From contig NZ_JAMTCD010000027.1 of NCBI RefSeq assembly GCF_025370255.1, positions 1 through 50,092 of the forward strand: a stretch of DNA of 50,092 nucleotides, written 5' to 3'. Made by a program: the position numbers and the translations under genes. Source of the DNA: Shewanella holmiensis. Its GTDB lineage: Bacteria > Pseudomonadota > Gammaproteobacteria > Enterobacterales > Shewanellaceae. Positions 35,400-43,634 of this stretch are shown here, one piece after another. Position 1 is the stretch's first letter, and each line of letters opens with the position of its first letter. The notes under the pieces were generated by a model. The model had not been told where the DNA came from. It saw nothing but the letters and a program-made list of their open reading frames with translations, and ran no database searches.

Positions 35400-35505
35400 T
35401 ATTATGTAGACTCGTTAACATTCAAAATGTATTTATCTGGCGTTAACTCGGAAACTCAAGCCTCATAGCTGAATCTCGTCGCCCCTTGCTACGTAGGGAG
35501 CAAGT

Positions 35506-36330
35506 TTATTTTGGAAAAATACAGCCAACGAATTTTGACGTGTCTAACGGATCTTTAAAGTCAGGAGTACGCTTATTAATGAAAGCGTCAGCACCTTCGT
35601 GGAGATCATTGGTGCGAGATAGCACATCAATCACACCAAGCAATTTCGCAATCGCCTGCTCTTCAGGCAAGTACATGCCATAGCGTAACGCTTGCTTACA
35701 GGCACACATTGCCTGCTTCGGACCTTTTGCAAGCTTGGCGGCAAATTCGTGCGCGTGCGCCAGCACTTCACCCTTGGGCGCAATGCGGTTGGCATAGCCC
35801 CACGCGAGCACTTGCTGTGCATCGACCATATCGCCCAGCAGCATCAACTCACTGACGCGACCAATACCGATACGGCGTGTGATACGTACTGTGCCACCAC
35901 TGCCTGGTAAGGCGCCAAGTTTAATTTCAGGCAGGCCAAATCTTGCGTTTTCGCCAACCACGATGATGTCGGCGCCAGCGGCGAGTTCCATGCCACCGCC
36001 TAGCGCAAAGCCTTCAATAGCCGCGACTGTGGGTTTCGGGAAATTGGCAAATTTAGTGAATGTTTCGTTCTCAGGCGCAAGCTTGCGAGAAACGACTGCG
36101 CCGTCTGCCAACAGTCCAGGAAATTCTTGGATATCTGAGCCAGTGCCGAAAGAGCGGTCACCGTCACCTGTGAGTACAAGCACTGCGACTTCTGGGTCAG
36201 CCTCTAGGCTAGTCAGGACCTCGTCCAACTCGCGTCTCATATCCAGTGTCATGACGTTCATTGGTGGGTTAACCAGGAACACGGTTGCTACGTTGTTAGC
36301 GATCTCTACGCGTAGTTTTTGGTATGTCAT
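35506..36330 (-). CDS. Enoyl-CoA hydratase/isomerase family protein (crotonase fold), copy 1
   Basis: This 274-residue protein has the crotonase oxyanion-hole block AAIEGFALGGGMELAAGADI (about 103-122) and LPEIKLGALPGSGGTVRI (about 133-150). Both Glu positions used by hydratases are kept (MEL and PEI). The other oxyanion block is RSFGTGSDIQEF. The likely reaction is hydration of, or double-bond shift in, an enoyl-CoA, with substrate unknown. TAAAGGAAAAGAT precedes the ATG. It is the last of four minus-strand genes for CoA esters. Its GC content looks higher than that of the second crotonase, so it may share a foreign origin with the ligase. Confidence 0.9.
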   Translation of the reverse strand: MTYQKLRVEIANNVATVFLVNPPMNVMTLDMRRELDEVLTSLEADPEVAVLVLTGDGDRSFGTGSDIQEFPGLLADGAVVSRKLAPENETFTKFANFPKPTVAAIEGFALGGGMELAAGADIIVVGENARFGLPEIKLGALPGSGGTVRITRRIGIGRVSELMLLGDMVDAQQVLAWGYANRIAPKGEVLAHAHEFAAKLAKGPKQAMCACKQALRYGMYLPEEQAIAKLLGVIDVLSRTNDLHEGADAFINKRTPDFKDPLDTSKFVGCIFPK

Positions 36331-36507
36331 ATCTTTTCCTTTAATTGCTGTGATTGCAATGCTTCCAGAGCCTACTGACTCCCACGCCTGTTAGTTTTTT
36401 TACTAACCTTCGTATGTCCGTCTGTTGGTAAGCTTGTGATGCCGGTATTCATCAACAAACGGATGGGGGTTAACAGGTCCAGTTATTGGGGTCTAGGTAA
36501 TATAGGT

Positions 36508-36531
36508 AGGGCGTAACGCAAGTTACACCCT
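36508..36531 (-). promoter_or_regulatory. Intercistronic hairpin after crotonase copy 2
   Basis: AGGGCGTAAC (36508-36517) and GTTACACCCT (36522-36531) form a 10-bp stem with one non-Watson-Crick position, around GCAA. It sits a few bases past the stop of the 36538 gene, without a T-run; a processing or stability role is a guess. Confidence 0.4.
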
Positions 36532-36537
36532 CACCAT

Positions 36538-37326
36538 TTAGCTTCTTGTAAACACTGGGTGTCTTTTCTCTACAAATGCTTTGGTACCTTCCGCCTTATC
36601 ATGAGATCTAGCAATGATGCCAAAAACTTCACCTTCCTGTTTTAGGCCGTCTTTATTTGACATATCATTGCCCGCATTCATCACTTCTTTTGCACTTGCA
36701 ACAGCAAGTGGGCCATTTCTGCCGATCACTTTTAAACAGTCAACAGCAGCTTGTAAACAGCTTGCTTTATCGTCTGTTATTTTATTCACTAAGCCCCATT
36801 CATAGGCTTTATCAACATCGATAAACGTGCCTGAATAGATAAGCTCTTTTGCTCGGTTGCGACCAATGTATTTTGGCAGTCTTTGGGTGCCACCAAAAGC
36901 AGGTAATACACCCCATTTAACTTCAGGCTGTCCGAACACGGCTTGTTTTGAAGCATAAATAAAGTCACAAGACATGGCCATTTCACATCCACCGCCAAGT
37001 GCAAAGCCATGAACACAAGCAATCATAGGTAGCGCTAAGTCTTCCATTGCGATAGTCACATCTTGACCGAGTTTAGCGAAGTCTTCGGTTTCTTCCGGCG
37101 TCATTTTAGACATACCAGTGATATCTGCACCGGCGATAAAAGATTTCTCGCCAGAGCCAGTAAGAATCACGCCAATATATTTTGTAACATCGATATTTTT
37201 TATCGCATCCAACATTTCTGCTAAAACCGTGTTGCTCAATGCATTTAGCTCATCGGGTCTGTTTACTTCTAAGTAAAAAATATTATCTTTTTCAAATGTA
37301 TTGATTGTTTGGTAACTAGTCGTCAT
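36538..37326 (-). CDS. Enoyl-CoA hydratase (crotonase family), copy 2, CaiD-like
   Basis: This 262-residue crotonase starts at ATG 37326 after GAGTGAGAAAAACC; the GTG at 37338 lies inside that site. The oxyanion blocks are KSFIAGADITGM (near 65) and ACVHGFALGGGCEMAMSCDF (near 99), with GQPEVKWGVLPAFGGTQRLP after. Both catalytic Glu residues are present, so true hydratase activity is expected. It resembles general short-chain hydratases and CaiD equally by eye. It belongs to a minus-strand series with the CaiB-type transferase (upstream) and crotonase copy 1 (downstream). Confidence 0.9.
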   Translation of the reverse strand: MTTSYQTINTFEKDNIFYLEVNRPDELNALSNTVLAEMLDAIKNIDVTKYIGVILTGSGEKSFIAGADITGMSKMTPEETEDFAKLGQDVTIAMEDLALPMIACVHGFALGGGCEMAMSCDFIYASKQAVFGQPEVKWGVLPAFGGTQRLPKYIGRNRAKELIYSGTFIDVDKAYEWGLVNKITDDKASCLQAAVDCLKVIGRNGPLAVASAKEVMNAGNDMSNKDGLKQEGEVFGIIARSHDKAEGTKAFVEKRHPVFTRS

Positions 37327-37491
37327 GGTTTTTCTCACTCTATTTTATTGTTTGCGGTTCGGCTTGCTTAATTTCGTTTCAGACTTCCTCTAACTAAATC
37401 TGCGTAATCTGCGTAGAGGAAGCCTGCATTCATCCTCATTGGATGAACAATCGTCAATTAAGTACGCCCTAATTCATGTCATACTGGACAC

Positions 37492-38655
37492 TTATCCAGC
37501 GTTCTTACCGTCCAAACCAAATTCGCGTAGTATCTCTTCGGTATGCTCACCAAGCTGTGGAGCCATGTGGCGCAAGCTAACTGCTTCGCCATCGAAATGA
37601 ACGGGACAACCCACTACATCCATTTTGCCAAGAATAGGGTGATCGATTTCGATTTTCATATGGTTAATCTTCGTTTGCGGATCATCCATTGCTTCACTTA
37701 GTGTTCTTACCGGAGCACAAAGTACATCCTGTCCATCAAAACGAGCCAAAGCATCAGCCATTGTGTATTTAGCAATTTCTTGGCGAAGTGTGTTCTGTAT
37801 AAGCGCTTTGTTTTTAATCTGAGAAGCCATATCTGGGTAAGGTACGGTCAGATCGTCTATTTCCAATGCAGCGCACATCGCTTTTAGTGGGTTAGGCATA
37901 AATGCGCCAATCACCACAATCGGTCCATCCGTAGCCATAAAGTGACCAGCAAGTGGCATTGCAGCCCAGTTCAGAACCTGTTTATATTTGCTCCAGTAGG
38001 CGGCTTCTTGCATTTGCATAGAAAGCATTGAGTCATAAAGACACACCTCCACTTTTCGACCTTTACCGGTTTTGCCTCGACCAATCAACGCGGCCATAAT
38101 GCCCTGACAAAGATGCATTGCGCCTGTGTAATCACATAGGGCAGTTGGATAAATCGATGATGGAATTGAAGCGTCCGCGGTGACAGCCATAACACCAGAC
38201 AACGCTTGGGCTACCATATCCTGACCTGGTTTTTCAGCATAGGGACCGACAGGTCCGTAGCCAGTTGCCGAAGCAAAAATAATGCCTGGATTAATCTCTT
38301 TGAGCTTCTCATAGCCAAGGCCTAACTTATCCATTACGCCAGGGCGGAAATTGTTTACAACCACATCCATCTCTTTGACAAGCTCATAAATAATCTGCTT
38401 TCCAGCTTCACTTTTTGTATCAATTTCCATCGAACGCTTGTTACGATTCATGGCTACATAGGTCGGGTTGTTCAATGCCTCTACAGAGGTTCCACCAACA
38501 GTATGTCGACTTAGATCACCTGCACCTGGGCGCTCGACTTTGATCACATCGGCACCAAAATCAGCAAGCATTAAAGTGCCAGCAGGGCCCTGCTCAGCCT
38601 GGGTGAAATCAAGAACGCGGATGCCGTCTAATGGAGTATTTGAAGTATTGTTCAT
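37492..38655 (-). CDS. CaiB/BaiF family CoA-transferase
   Basis: This 387-residue family III CoA-transferase moves CoA between carboxylic acids. The N-terminus PLDGIRVLDFTQAEQGPAGT and DFGADVIKVERPGAGD is the family signature. YVAMNRNKRSMEID and VVVNNFRPGVMDKLGLGYE follow. Asp175 in TALCDYTGAM fits the catalytic Asp that forms the acyl anhydride. Length is usual for a single-domain member, unlike the fused two-domain DddD. The substrate is unknown. Between this gene and maoC (on its 5' side) lies a hairpin, 38767-38796. Confidence 0.9.
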   Translation of the reverse strand: MNNTSNTPLDGIRVLDFTQAEQGPAGTLMLADFGADVIKVERPGAGDLSRHTVGGTSVEALNNPTYVAMNRNKRSMEIDTKSEAGKQIIYELVKEMDVVVNNFRPGVMDKLGLGYEKLKEINPGIIFASATGYGPVGPYAEKPGQDMVAQALSGVMAVTADASIPSSIYPTALCDYTGAMHLCQGIMAALIGRGKTGKGRKVEVCLYDSMLSMQMQEAAYWSKYKQVLNWAAMPLAGHFMATDGPIVVIGAFMPNPLKAMCAALEIDDLTVPYPDMASQIKNKALIQNTLRQEIAKYTMADALARFDGQDVLCAPVRTLSEAMDDPQTKINHMKIEIDHPILGKMDVVGCPVHFDGEAVSLRHMAPQLGEHTEEILREFGLDGKNAG

Positions 38656-38766
38656 ATGTATAGCCTCAGATAATGAATCGTAATTAGGTCTGTTGACCTT
38701 CTAAATTTAAATTTTATTCACTGATATATGTGGAATAACCACTACATAAACCAGCCTTGTATATAT

Positions 38767-38796
38767 AGCCCCCAATATACGAGTGATATTGGGGCT
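38767..38796 (-). promoter_or_regulatory. Hairpin between maoC-like and caiB-like genes
   Basis: CCCCAATAT (38770-38778) and ATATTGGGG (38786-38794) form a 9-bp perfect stem with a 7-nt loop. It lies just past the maoC-like stop. No T-run follows on the minus strand; it may be a weak terminator or a message-processing site. Confidence 0.45.
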
Positions 38797-38802
38797 GCAA
38801 TC

Positions 38803-39264
38803 TTATTCACCGGTCTCGTAGTAAAGGATCCATTCAGCATATAGCGCTGGCTTTTCCTCACCTTCAATTTCAACAGTTAACGCTGTGACGAATTTGCAGT
38901 TGTGCTCATCCTTCCAAATAACGTCCTTCACTTCTCCGTGTATACGTACTCGTTTACCAGTATGAACCGGTGCGAGGAAACGAATCTTGTCATAACCATA
39001 ATTAAAACCATGTGGCATATTCTCAGGTATTGGGAAGTTAGCCATGATGTAAGGTGTTAAGCCTAGCGTTAATAAGCCGTGCGCAATGGTGCCACCCATA
39101 TCCGTTTTTGACGCTTTTTCTGGATTAACATGCATGAAGTAGTCATCGCCTGTACAGTGGGCAAATTCGTTAATGCGTTCTTGGGTAACTTCATACCAAT
39201 CGCTTGGTTCGACTTTGGTGCCAATGTAATTAACTAGCTCATTTTTAGGTACGATTTTGTTCAT
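38803..39264 (-). CDS. MaoC-family (R)-specific enoyl-CoA hydratase
   Basis: This 153-residue hot-dog-fold protein has the hydratase-2 region near residue 38, CTGDDYFMHVNPEKA. The Asp and His of the D-x-x-x-x-H pattern form the catalytic pair. It continues with MGGTIAHGLLTLGL, the usual next helix. It would hydrate a trans-2-enoyl-CoA to the (R)-3-hydroxy ester. With two crotonases nearby, this gives the cluster hydratases of both stereochemistries. AAAGGATATCCAC precedes the ATG. It is first in the minus-strand series unless the small ORF at 39280 is real. Confidence 0.88.
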   Translation of the reverse strand: MNKIVPKNELVNYIGTKVEPSDWYEVTQERINEFAHCTGDDYFMHVNPEKASKTDMGGTIAHGLLTLGLTPYIMANFPIPENMPHGFNYGYDKIRFLAPVHTGKRVRIHGEVKDVIWKDEHNCKFVTALTVEIEGEEKPALYAEWILYYETGE

Positions 39265-39279
39265 GTGGATATCCTTTGT

Positions 39280-39420
39280 TCAACTTAATTTGCTTCCGCG
39301 CAGCTCAAAAAGTAGACCAAGCTTAGGCGTAAGGCAATACGGTATAAAAAAGTTCATATATGCACGGCTAGCACATGTTAATTCCATACTCCAAGAGGCT
39401 TTAGCGATAGCTTTACCCAT
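39280..39420 (-). CDS. Possible 46-residue small protein or leader upstream of maoC-like gene
   Basis: ATG 39420 is preceded by AGAGGGTCTCC, a good ribosome-binding site. The frame ends 15 bp before the maoC-like start. The product begins MGKAIAKASWSMELTCASRA and has a moderately hydrophobic middle (YMNFFIPYCL). I recognise no family. It could be a leader peptide, a small protein, or the degraded end of a longer gene. Confidence 0.3.
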   Translation of the reverse strand: MGKAIAKASWSMELTCASRAYMNFFIPYCLTPKLGLLFELRGSKLS

Positions 39421-39825
39421 GGAGACCCTCTGAAAATAAATGCTAATAACTATGCGAGCCTTCAAATCAATAGAGCTAGAATAATGCAAAAAAATTATTA
39501 CAAACAATCACGTTTGATGGATCATATCCACACTTTAAGGAACGTTACTCAAATACTGAATTTCCAATAAGATTGCTGATAGTGTCAACTTAACAGCCCC
39601 TAGTTGAACCTGCCATACAGGTAGATCCAATTACGACTTTTAACCTAGTTAATCTCATTGCAATACGCCAAAGTTTACACTCACTTGAAAGACGAGAATT
39701 AAACATAGAGGACCATGATAGAAAAGGTCATGGTCACCATTTGGTCACCATGTAAAAAATTGAGGTTTTATGAAGTAAGGAGTTGGTGCTGTAGAAGAAA
39801 GTAAAAAATTGATAAATGCCAGAAA

Positions 39826-39857
39826 AGACAAAGGCCTAGCATTTCTGCTAGGCCTTC
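39826..39857 (-). terminator. Terminator of the tRNA-Trp gene
   Basis: AAGGCCTAGCA (39831-39841) and TGCTAGGCCTT (39846-39856) form a perfect 11-bp stem around TTTC. On the minus strand it is followed by TGTCTTTTC. It starts 7 bp past the tRNA CCA end. Confidence 0.85.
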
Positions 39858-39863
39858 TAAATT

Positions 39864-39940
39864 TGGCAGGGGTGGCAGGACTCGAACCCGCAACCATCGG
39901 TTTTGGAGACCGCTGTTCTACCAATTGGAACTACACCCCT
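39864..39940 (-). tRNA. tRNA-Trp (anticodon CCA)
   Basis: The 77-nt gene folds into a full cloverleaf with the CCA tail encoded. The acceptor stem AGGGGTG/CACCCCT is perfect. The D-stem is GTTC/GAAC with a 9-nt loop. The anticodon loop is CTCCAAA with CCA in the middle. The T-arm is GCGGG-TTCGAGT-CCTGC. The first anticodon-stem pair is G against A, a mismatch. Compared with E. coli tRNA-Trp the D-loop has one extra base. No other tRNA lies nearby. Confidence 0.93.
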
Positions 39941-40056
39941 GTTGACGAGGGGCATTATGCTAAAACCTCTGAAAAAGGTAAAGCACTTTTTCAACAAATG
40001 CCGCTAACTGCAGCATTTTCAGCCAAGTTAGCCACTGTCATCATCCAAAAGCTAAA

Positions 40057-41088
40057 TTACTTAACCGCTACAGTTGAGCATTCAGGTAAGTCACATTGAT
40101 GAATCTCGATGGTAATATGCTTAATTTGCTTAAATTTTGACTCTAAGTCTCTTTTTAATTGCAGGTTATCGATATTTTCATGAGCAACAATTGACATCAC
40201 TAACACAAAATCGGCAGAGTTTGCGCGCCATAAATGGATATCAGTTATAACACAAGCGCAATACTGTTCTACAAATGCTTCTATTGACTCTTGCTGTTTT
40301 GCGGCTTTGTTATCATCTAGCAATATTGGGCTGGTATGCATAATAAGCCCATAGGCCCACTTGGTTATGATAATCGCCCCCACTATGCCCATAACTGGGT
40401 CAAGCCATAACCAACCGAGATATTTACCTAAAACAAGTGCAAAAATAGCTAATAAGGATGTCAGCGCATCTGCCAGTACATGCATATAAGCTGCATTCAA
40501 ATTGTGATCATGATGATGACCATGATTATCATGCGAATGATGGTCGTGATGGTCGTGATGGTCGTGATGGTCGTGATGGTCGTGATGGTCGTGATGGTCG
40601 TGATGGTCGTGATGGTCGTGATGGTCGTGCGAATGATGATCTTTTAACAAGAATGCACTAACAATATTGACCGTTAAACCAATCACAGCGACAAATATAG
40701 CTTGTTCAAATTGAATCTCATGCGGATTGAAAATTCGCGACAACGATTCTACCAACATCAGCAATGCAACCATTCCCAAGGCTATGGCGCTGGTAAAACC
40801 ACCCAATACACTGACTTTACCTGTGCCGAATGCAAACTGTGGCGAGTCTGCATGTTTTCTAGCGTAGTGGTAAGCAAATAGGGTAATCATAAATGCTGCG
40901 GCGTGGGTTCCCATATGCCAGCCATCAGCTAATAAGGCCATAGACCCATAAACGGTACCAGCAACAATCTCAACTATCATTGTCACTATGGTTAAAAGCA
41001 GTACATAGCGGGTATTTTTTTCACCTTCATGATTATGGTGATTAAAATTATGTGTTTGAGCCCATTTTTCTGTGGAGTGATTATTCAT
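40057..41088 (-). CDS. dmeF: DmeF-like cation diffusion facilitator (Co/Ni/Zn exporter)
   Basis: This 343-residue inner-membrane antiporter of the CDF family exports divalent metal in exchange for protons. Six helices are visible. In TM2, LLADGWHMGTHAAAF gives Asp and His ligands; in TM5, HVLADALTS gives His-x3-Asp. Between TM4 and TM5 lies a His-rich loop built of ten HDH-type repeats plus HSHD flanks, far longer than usual. A cytoplasmic C-terminal domain ends HITIEIHQCDLPEC. The DGWHMGTH motif is that of DmeF rather than CzcD. ATG 41088 is chosen because it precedes the His-rich N-terminus; the 43-residue extension before it is doubtful. No metal-sensing regulator lies beside it. Confidence 0.88.
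   Translation of the reverse strand: MNNHSTEKWAQTHNFNHHNHEGEKNTRYVLLLTIVTMIVEIVAGTVYGSMALLADGWHMGTHAAAFMITLFAYHYARKHADSPQFAFGTGKVSVLGGFTSAIALGMVALLMLVESLSRIFNPHEIQFEQAIFVAVIGLTVNIVSAFLLKDHHSHDHHDHHDHHDHHDHHDHHDHHDHHDHHDHHSHDNHGHHHDHNLNAAYMHVLADALTSLLAIFALVLGKYLGWLWLDPVMGIVGAIIITKWAYGLIMHTSPILLDDNKAAKQQESIEAFVEQYCACVITDIHLWRANSADFVLVMSIVAHENIDNLQLKRDLESKFKQIKHITIEIHQCDLPECSTVAVK
40539..40628. repeat. Ten tandem copies of a 9-bp repeat inside dmeF
   Basis: Ten perfect copies of GATGGTCGT fill 90 bp. They encode the alternating His-His-Asp loop. Each copy keeps the frame, so slippage changes loop length by three residues at a time. Related GCGAATGATG sequence flanks both ends. Confidence 0.97.
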
Positions 41089-41946
41089 GGTTACATCAAG
41101 AAACAAAGGATGGATTTTAGTTACTAATAGGTTATATACAGCTTCACAAAAACTAACAAGGTAGCGACTAAAAATTGTGAACCAAGTATTGATTTTGCTA
41201 ATACAAATCATATTCATTTATAAATTATAGTGCACTATCGTCAATTGACGTCTTAATGGGGAATACTTATTTGATGGTAACGATTAAAGCCGAGATCAAC
41301 AGTTCCCCTGTATTTGGTCATAACTTTAAATGTTAGCCGTTGAAACCACTACATTAGCAGCGAGTATTAAACACTCATCAACTCAGGGCTACCGCACGAG
41401 TGATTGTATTTTATACAACTCGTGAAAGTTTATTAAACGAAACGCCGTTAAATCATCCATGATGGTCCAAATATAAAAGAATAACTGCGTCCATGCAGTT
41501 GATATTCGATTAATAAACTTCCACTAATTGAGCGAAAAGCATTCACGTTCTCCCACTTCTCATCAACCCACTCCTTTATCCCAAATTACTGTAAACAACT
41601 GACTATCGAAGCCCCACTAGACCTCAGCGGCACAACTAGAAATATGATCGATATAACAAAAAATAGGCTGTTTACATTCGCTTAGTGTTCAAATTTGTTT
41701 TTTGTATGCTATAAAAGAATGGCAATGATTAAATAATTGACAACAAAAGGTTAAATGCAAGACCAATTTGTCGTACAAACTATGTTAATCGGAACGATTT
41801 GATGATTAGTTTAAACGCTACAAAATTTGGGGACTTCACAACAAACTTATATTAACTATACAAAGATTTAAAAGTACCTAATGAATGCTGCATCGATATA
41901 TTTCAGTAGGTGAATTTGCAATGAATAGAACTATAAAGGGATTGTT
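41089..41946. other. Mostly gene-free region between dmeF and the Tai-like gene
   Basis: No supported gene was found, apart from the doubtful upstream extension of dmeF to 41217. A clear hairpin lies at 41395-41424: CACGAGT and ACTCGTG as outer stem, GTAT and ATAC as inner stem. The sequence is AT-rich throughout. Confidence 0.5.
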
Positions 41947-42399
41947 ATGCGAATCGTCCAACTCTTAGCGCTATTAACATTTACGCTCACTTTTTCGCAA
42001 TCTGCCATCTCAAATAATGCAAACACAGAAGAACAGCTGATTCTATCGTCCTGCATGTCACTAAACAAAGAATCGACTGACATTTCCACTAAACCTTGCG
42101 CTTACTATATTCAAGGATTTCTTGCAGGCACATTCAACAAAACGCAACAGTTTGAGCTTAAAAAAGGTTCAGAAGGGTTTGCTGACAGGGCGTATCGTAT
42201 TCGAGTAGGTAACCTGACATCAAAAATTGCACCAACAGAATTATGCATACCAGCAAATGTAACTCGTGATCAGCTACTTAAGCGAATAGTAGATAGAACG
42301 ATGAACGAACTACCACCATCGACTAACTCTCTACAAAGGCTGCAAAGCCAGATTTATCATGCATTAGTCAACGAGGCGTCATGTGAACGAGATGACTAA
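41947..42399 (+). CDS. Secreted Rap1a/Tai-like protein
   Basis: This 150-residue protein has a Sec signal peptide (about 1-22). The mature part shows the pattern of the Rap1a/Tai immunity fold: SSCMSL, then CAYYIQGFLAGTFN, LCIPANVTRDQLLKRIVDRT, and a final HALVNEASC. Four cysteines are placed as in that family, where they form disulfides. Known members neutralise type VI secretion amidases (Tae4) in the periplasm. No effector or secretion gene is present here, so it may be an orphan immunity protein or a family member with another role. It is 75 bp upstream of the Mrp operon and has no evident link to it. Confidence 0.6.
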   Translation: MRIVQLLALLTFTLTFSQSAISNNANTEEQLILSSCMSLNKESTDISTKPCAYYIQGFLAGTFNKTQQFELKKGSEGFADRAYRIRVGNLTSKIAPTELCIPANVTRDQLLKRIVDRTMNELPPSTNSLQRLQSQIYHALVNEASCERDD

Positions 42400-42473
42400 C
42401 GAGTGGATAAGGCCAAAAAAGTTTTAAACATGACGGATTTTAAGCACTTAACTATCAAAAAACATTAATCAAT

Positions 42474-42974
42474 ATGAAACAAGAAAACAAAAGCGGCGTT
42501 GTTCCAAGCCACAGACTTGTCCTGATATTAACACTGGCTCTATTTTGGTGGATTAATTCAAATTACAGTAATCCTCTTTTACTGTCGCTGGGTGTAGGTT
42601 CCATCATGCTGGTACTTTACATTGCCCAAAAAATGGATGTTATCGACCAAGAAACTCACCCTATTCGTCTAAATGCCAATATGCCAAGTTATGCGCTGTG
42701 GTTAGCAAAGCAGGTGGTTTTATCTAACATTAGTGTGGTTAAACATATCTGGATAGGCAACAGCAGTATTTCACCAATACTTACTAAGATAGACACTCGT
42801 CAATGCTCTGATATTAATAAAGTCATCTACGCTAACTCAATTACCCTAACCCCTGGAACCGTCGCAATAGATTTAATTGATGACCAACTCACTGTTCATG
42901 CTTTGCATAAGGATGATGTCGAGATACTAAAAACCGGAGAGATGGATCTCCGGGTAAAGGAGCTTGAAAACTAA
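42474..42974 (+). CDS. mrpE: Mrp antiporter subunit E (MnhE/MrpE)
   Basis: This 166-residue membrane protein has two to three N-terminal helices (LVLILTLALFWWINSNY; LLLSLGVGSIMLVLYI). Then comes the MrpE hallmark LWLAKQVVLSNISVVKHIW and a soluble part with ANSITLTPGTVAIDL. MrpE is a structural subunit of the multi-subunit cation/proton antiporter. It opens an operon of overlapping genes; its stop shares the A of the mrpF start. No strong ribosome-binding site is seen before 42474. Confidence 0.9.
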   Translation: MKQENKSGVVPSHRLVLILTLALFWWINSNYSNPLLLSLGVGSIMLVLYIAQKMDVIDQETHPIRLNANMPSYALWLAKQVVLSNISVVKHIWIGNSSISPILTKIDTRQCSDINKVIYANSITLTPGTVAIDLIDDQLTVHALHKDDVEILKTGEMDLRVKELEN

Positions 42975-43270
42975 TGTTAGCTGCCGCCACAATCGCCATT
43001 CTTGTTGTTATGCTACTCGCAATCATTCGCTGTATCGTCGGTCCCACACTTTACGATCGTATATTAGCCTTCAATTTTTTTGGCACCAAAGCCATTTTAC
43101 TGATTTCAGTTTTGGGCTTTTTAATGGGACGACCAGAGTTTCTTGACATCGCCCTCGTCTATGCCCTAATTAACTTTATCAGTGTTATCGGAGTTTTACG
43201 TTACTCCGATTCTGCCGAGTTCAAAGTTACCCCTTACCCCCCCTCTTCAACTCAGGAGAGTGACAAATGA
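42974..43270 (+). CDS. mrpF: Mrp antiporter subunit F (MnhF/MrpF)
   Basis: This 98-residue protein has three membrane helices. The family motif IIRCIVGPTLYDRILAFNFF lies near residue 18, and FLDIALVYALINFISVIGVL near 57. It has a Pro/Ser-rich tail. MrpF is a small core subunit. The start overlaps the mrpE stop by one base and the stop overlaps mrpG by four bases, so these genes are translated together. Confidence 0.92.
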   Translation: MLAAATIAILVVMLLAIIRCIVGPTLYDRILAFNFFGTKAILLISVLGFLMGRPEFLDIALVYALINFISVIGVLRYSDSAEFKVTPYPPSSTQESDK

Positions 43271-43608
43271 ACGTGTTCCTCGAAATAAGCAGTGGATTAT
43301 GCCTGCTAATAGGTTGCTTTCTTTGCTTTTCTGGTGGAATTGGCATTATCCGTTTTCCAGACTTTTACACTCGCATGCATGCAGCAAGCGTTACCGACAC
43401 CTTAGGTGCAAGCCTAGTGCTAATTGGCTTAATGTTGCAAAGTCCCAATGGTGTCGTACTTATGAAGCTGATTTTGATTTTAATGTGTACGCTATTTATC
43501 AATCCATCTGCCAGCCATGCATTAGCAAAAGCAGCATTGCATAATGGCCTGTTACCGCTACAGGCTAAACCCGATGATCAGGGAGGGAACAAGCCATCGA
43601 AGCTTTAG
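43267..43608 (+). CDS. mrpG: Mrp antiporter subunit G (MnhG/MrpG)
   Basis: This 113-residue subunit has three helices. The family motif is GGIGIIRFPDFYTRMHAASV (about residues 23-42), followed by DTLGASLVLIGLML and FINPSASHALAKAA. It belongs to the small-subunit core with MrpE and MrpF. Its last 13 bp overlap the likely true start region of the next gene (ATC at 43596). Confidence 0.94.
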   Translation: MNVFLEISSGLCLLIGCFLCFSGGIGIIRFPDFYTRMHAASVTDTLGASLVLIGLMLQSPNGVVLMKLILILMCTLFINPSASHALAKAALHNGLLPLQAKPDDQGGNKPSKL

Positions 43609-43634
43609 TTGATGTAATACTGTTAATATTTTTA

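Noticed and set aside
37492..38655. DddD-type DMSP-cleaving CoA-transferase
   Set aside because: DddD has two fused CaiB-like domains and is about twice as long; this is a single-domain protein. Proximity to dms genes alone is not evidence.
39280..39507. Full 75-residue version of the small ORF before the maoC-like gene
   Set aside because: Only the part from ATG 39420 has a ribosome-binding site; the upstream 29 codons are unsupported.
40539..40628. CRISPR-like array
   Set aside because: Nine-base repeats with no spacers lie within a coding frame; this is a tandem repeat, not a CRISPR.
40458..40661. Plus-strand frame with DGR repeats over dmeF
   Set aside because: It is the antisense shadow of the His/Asp-coding repeat.
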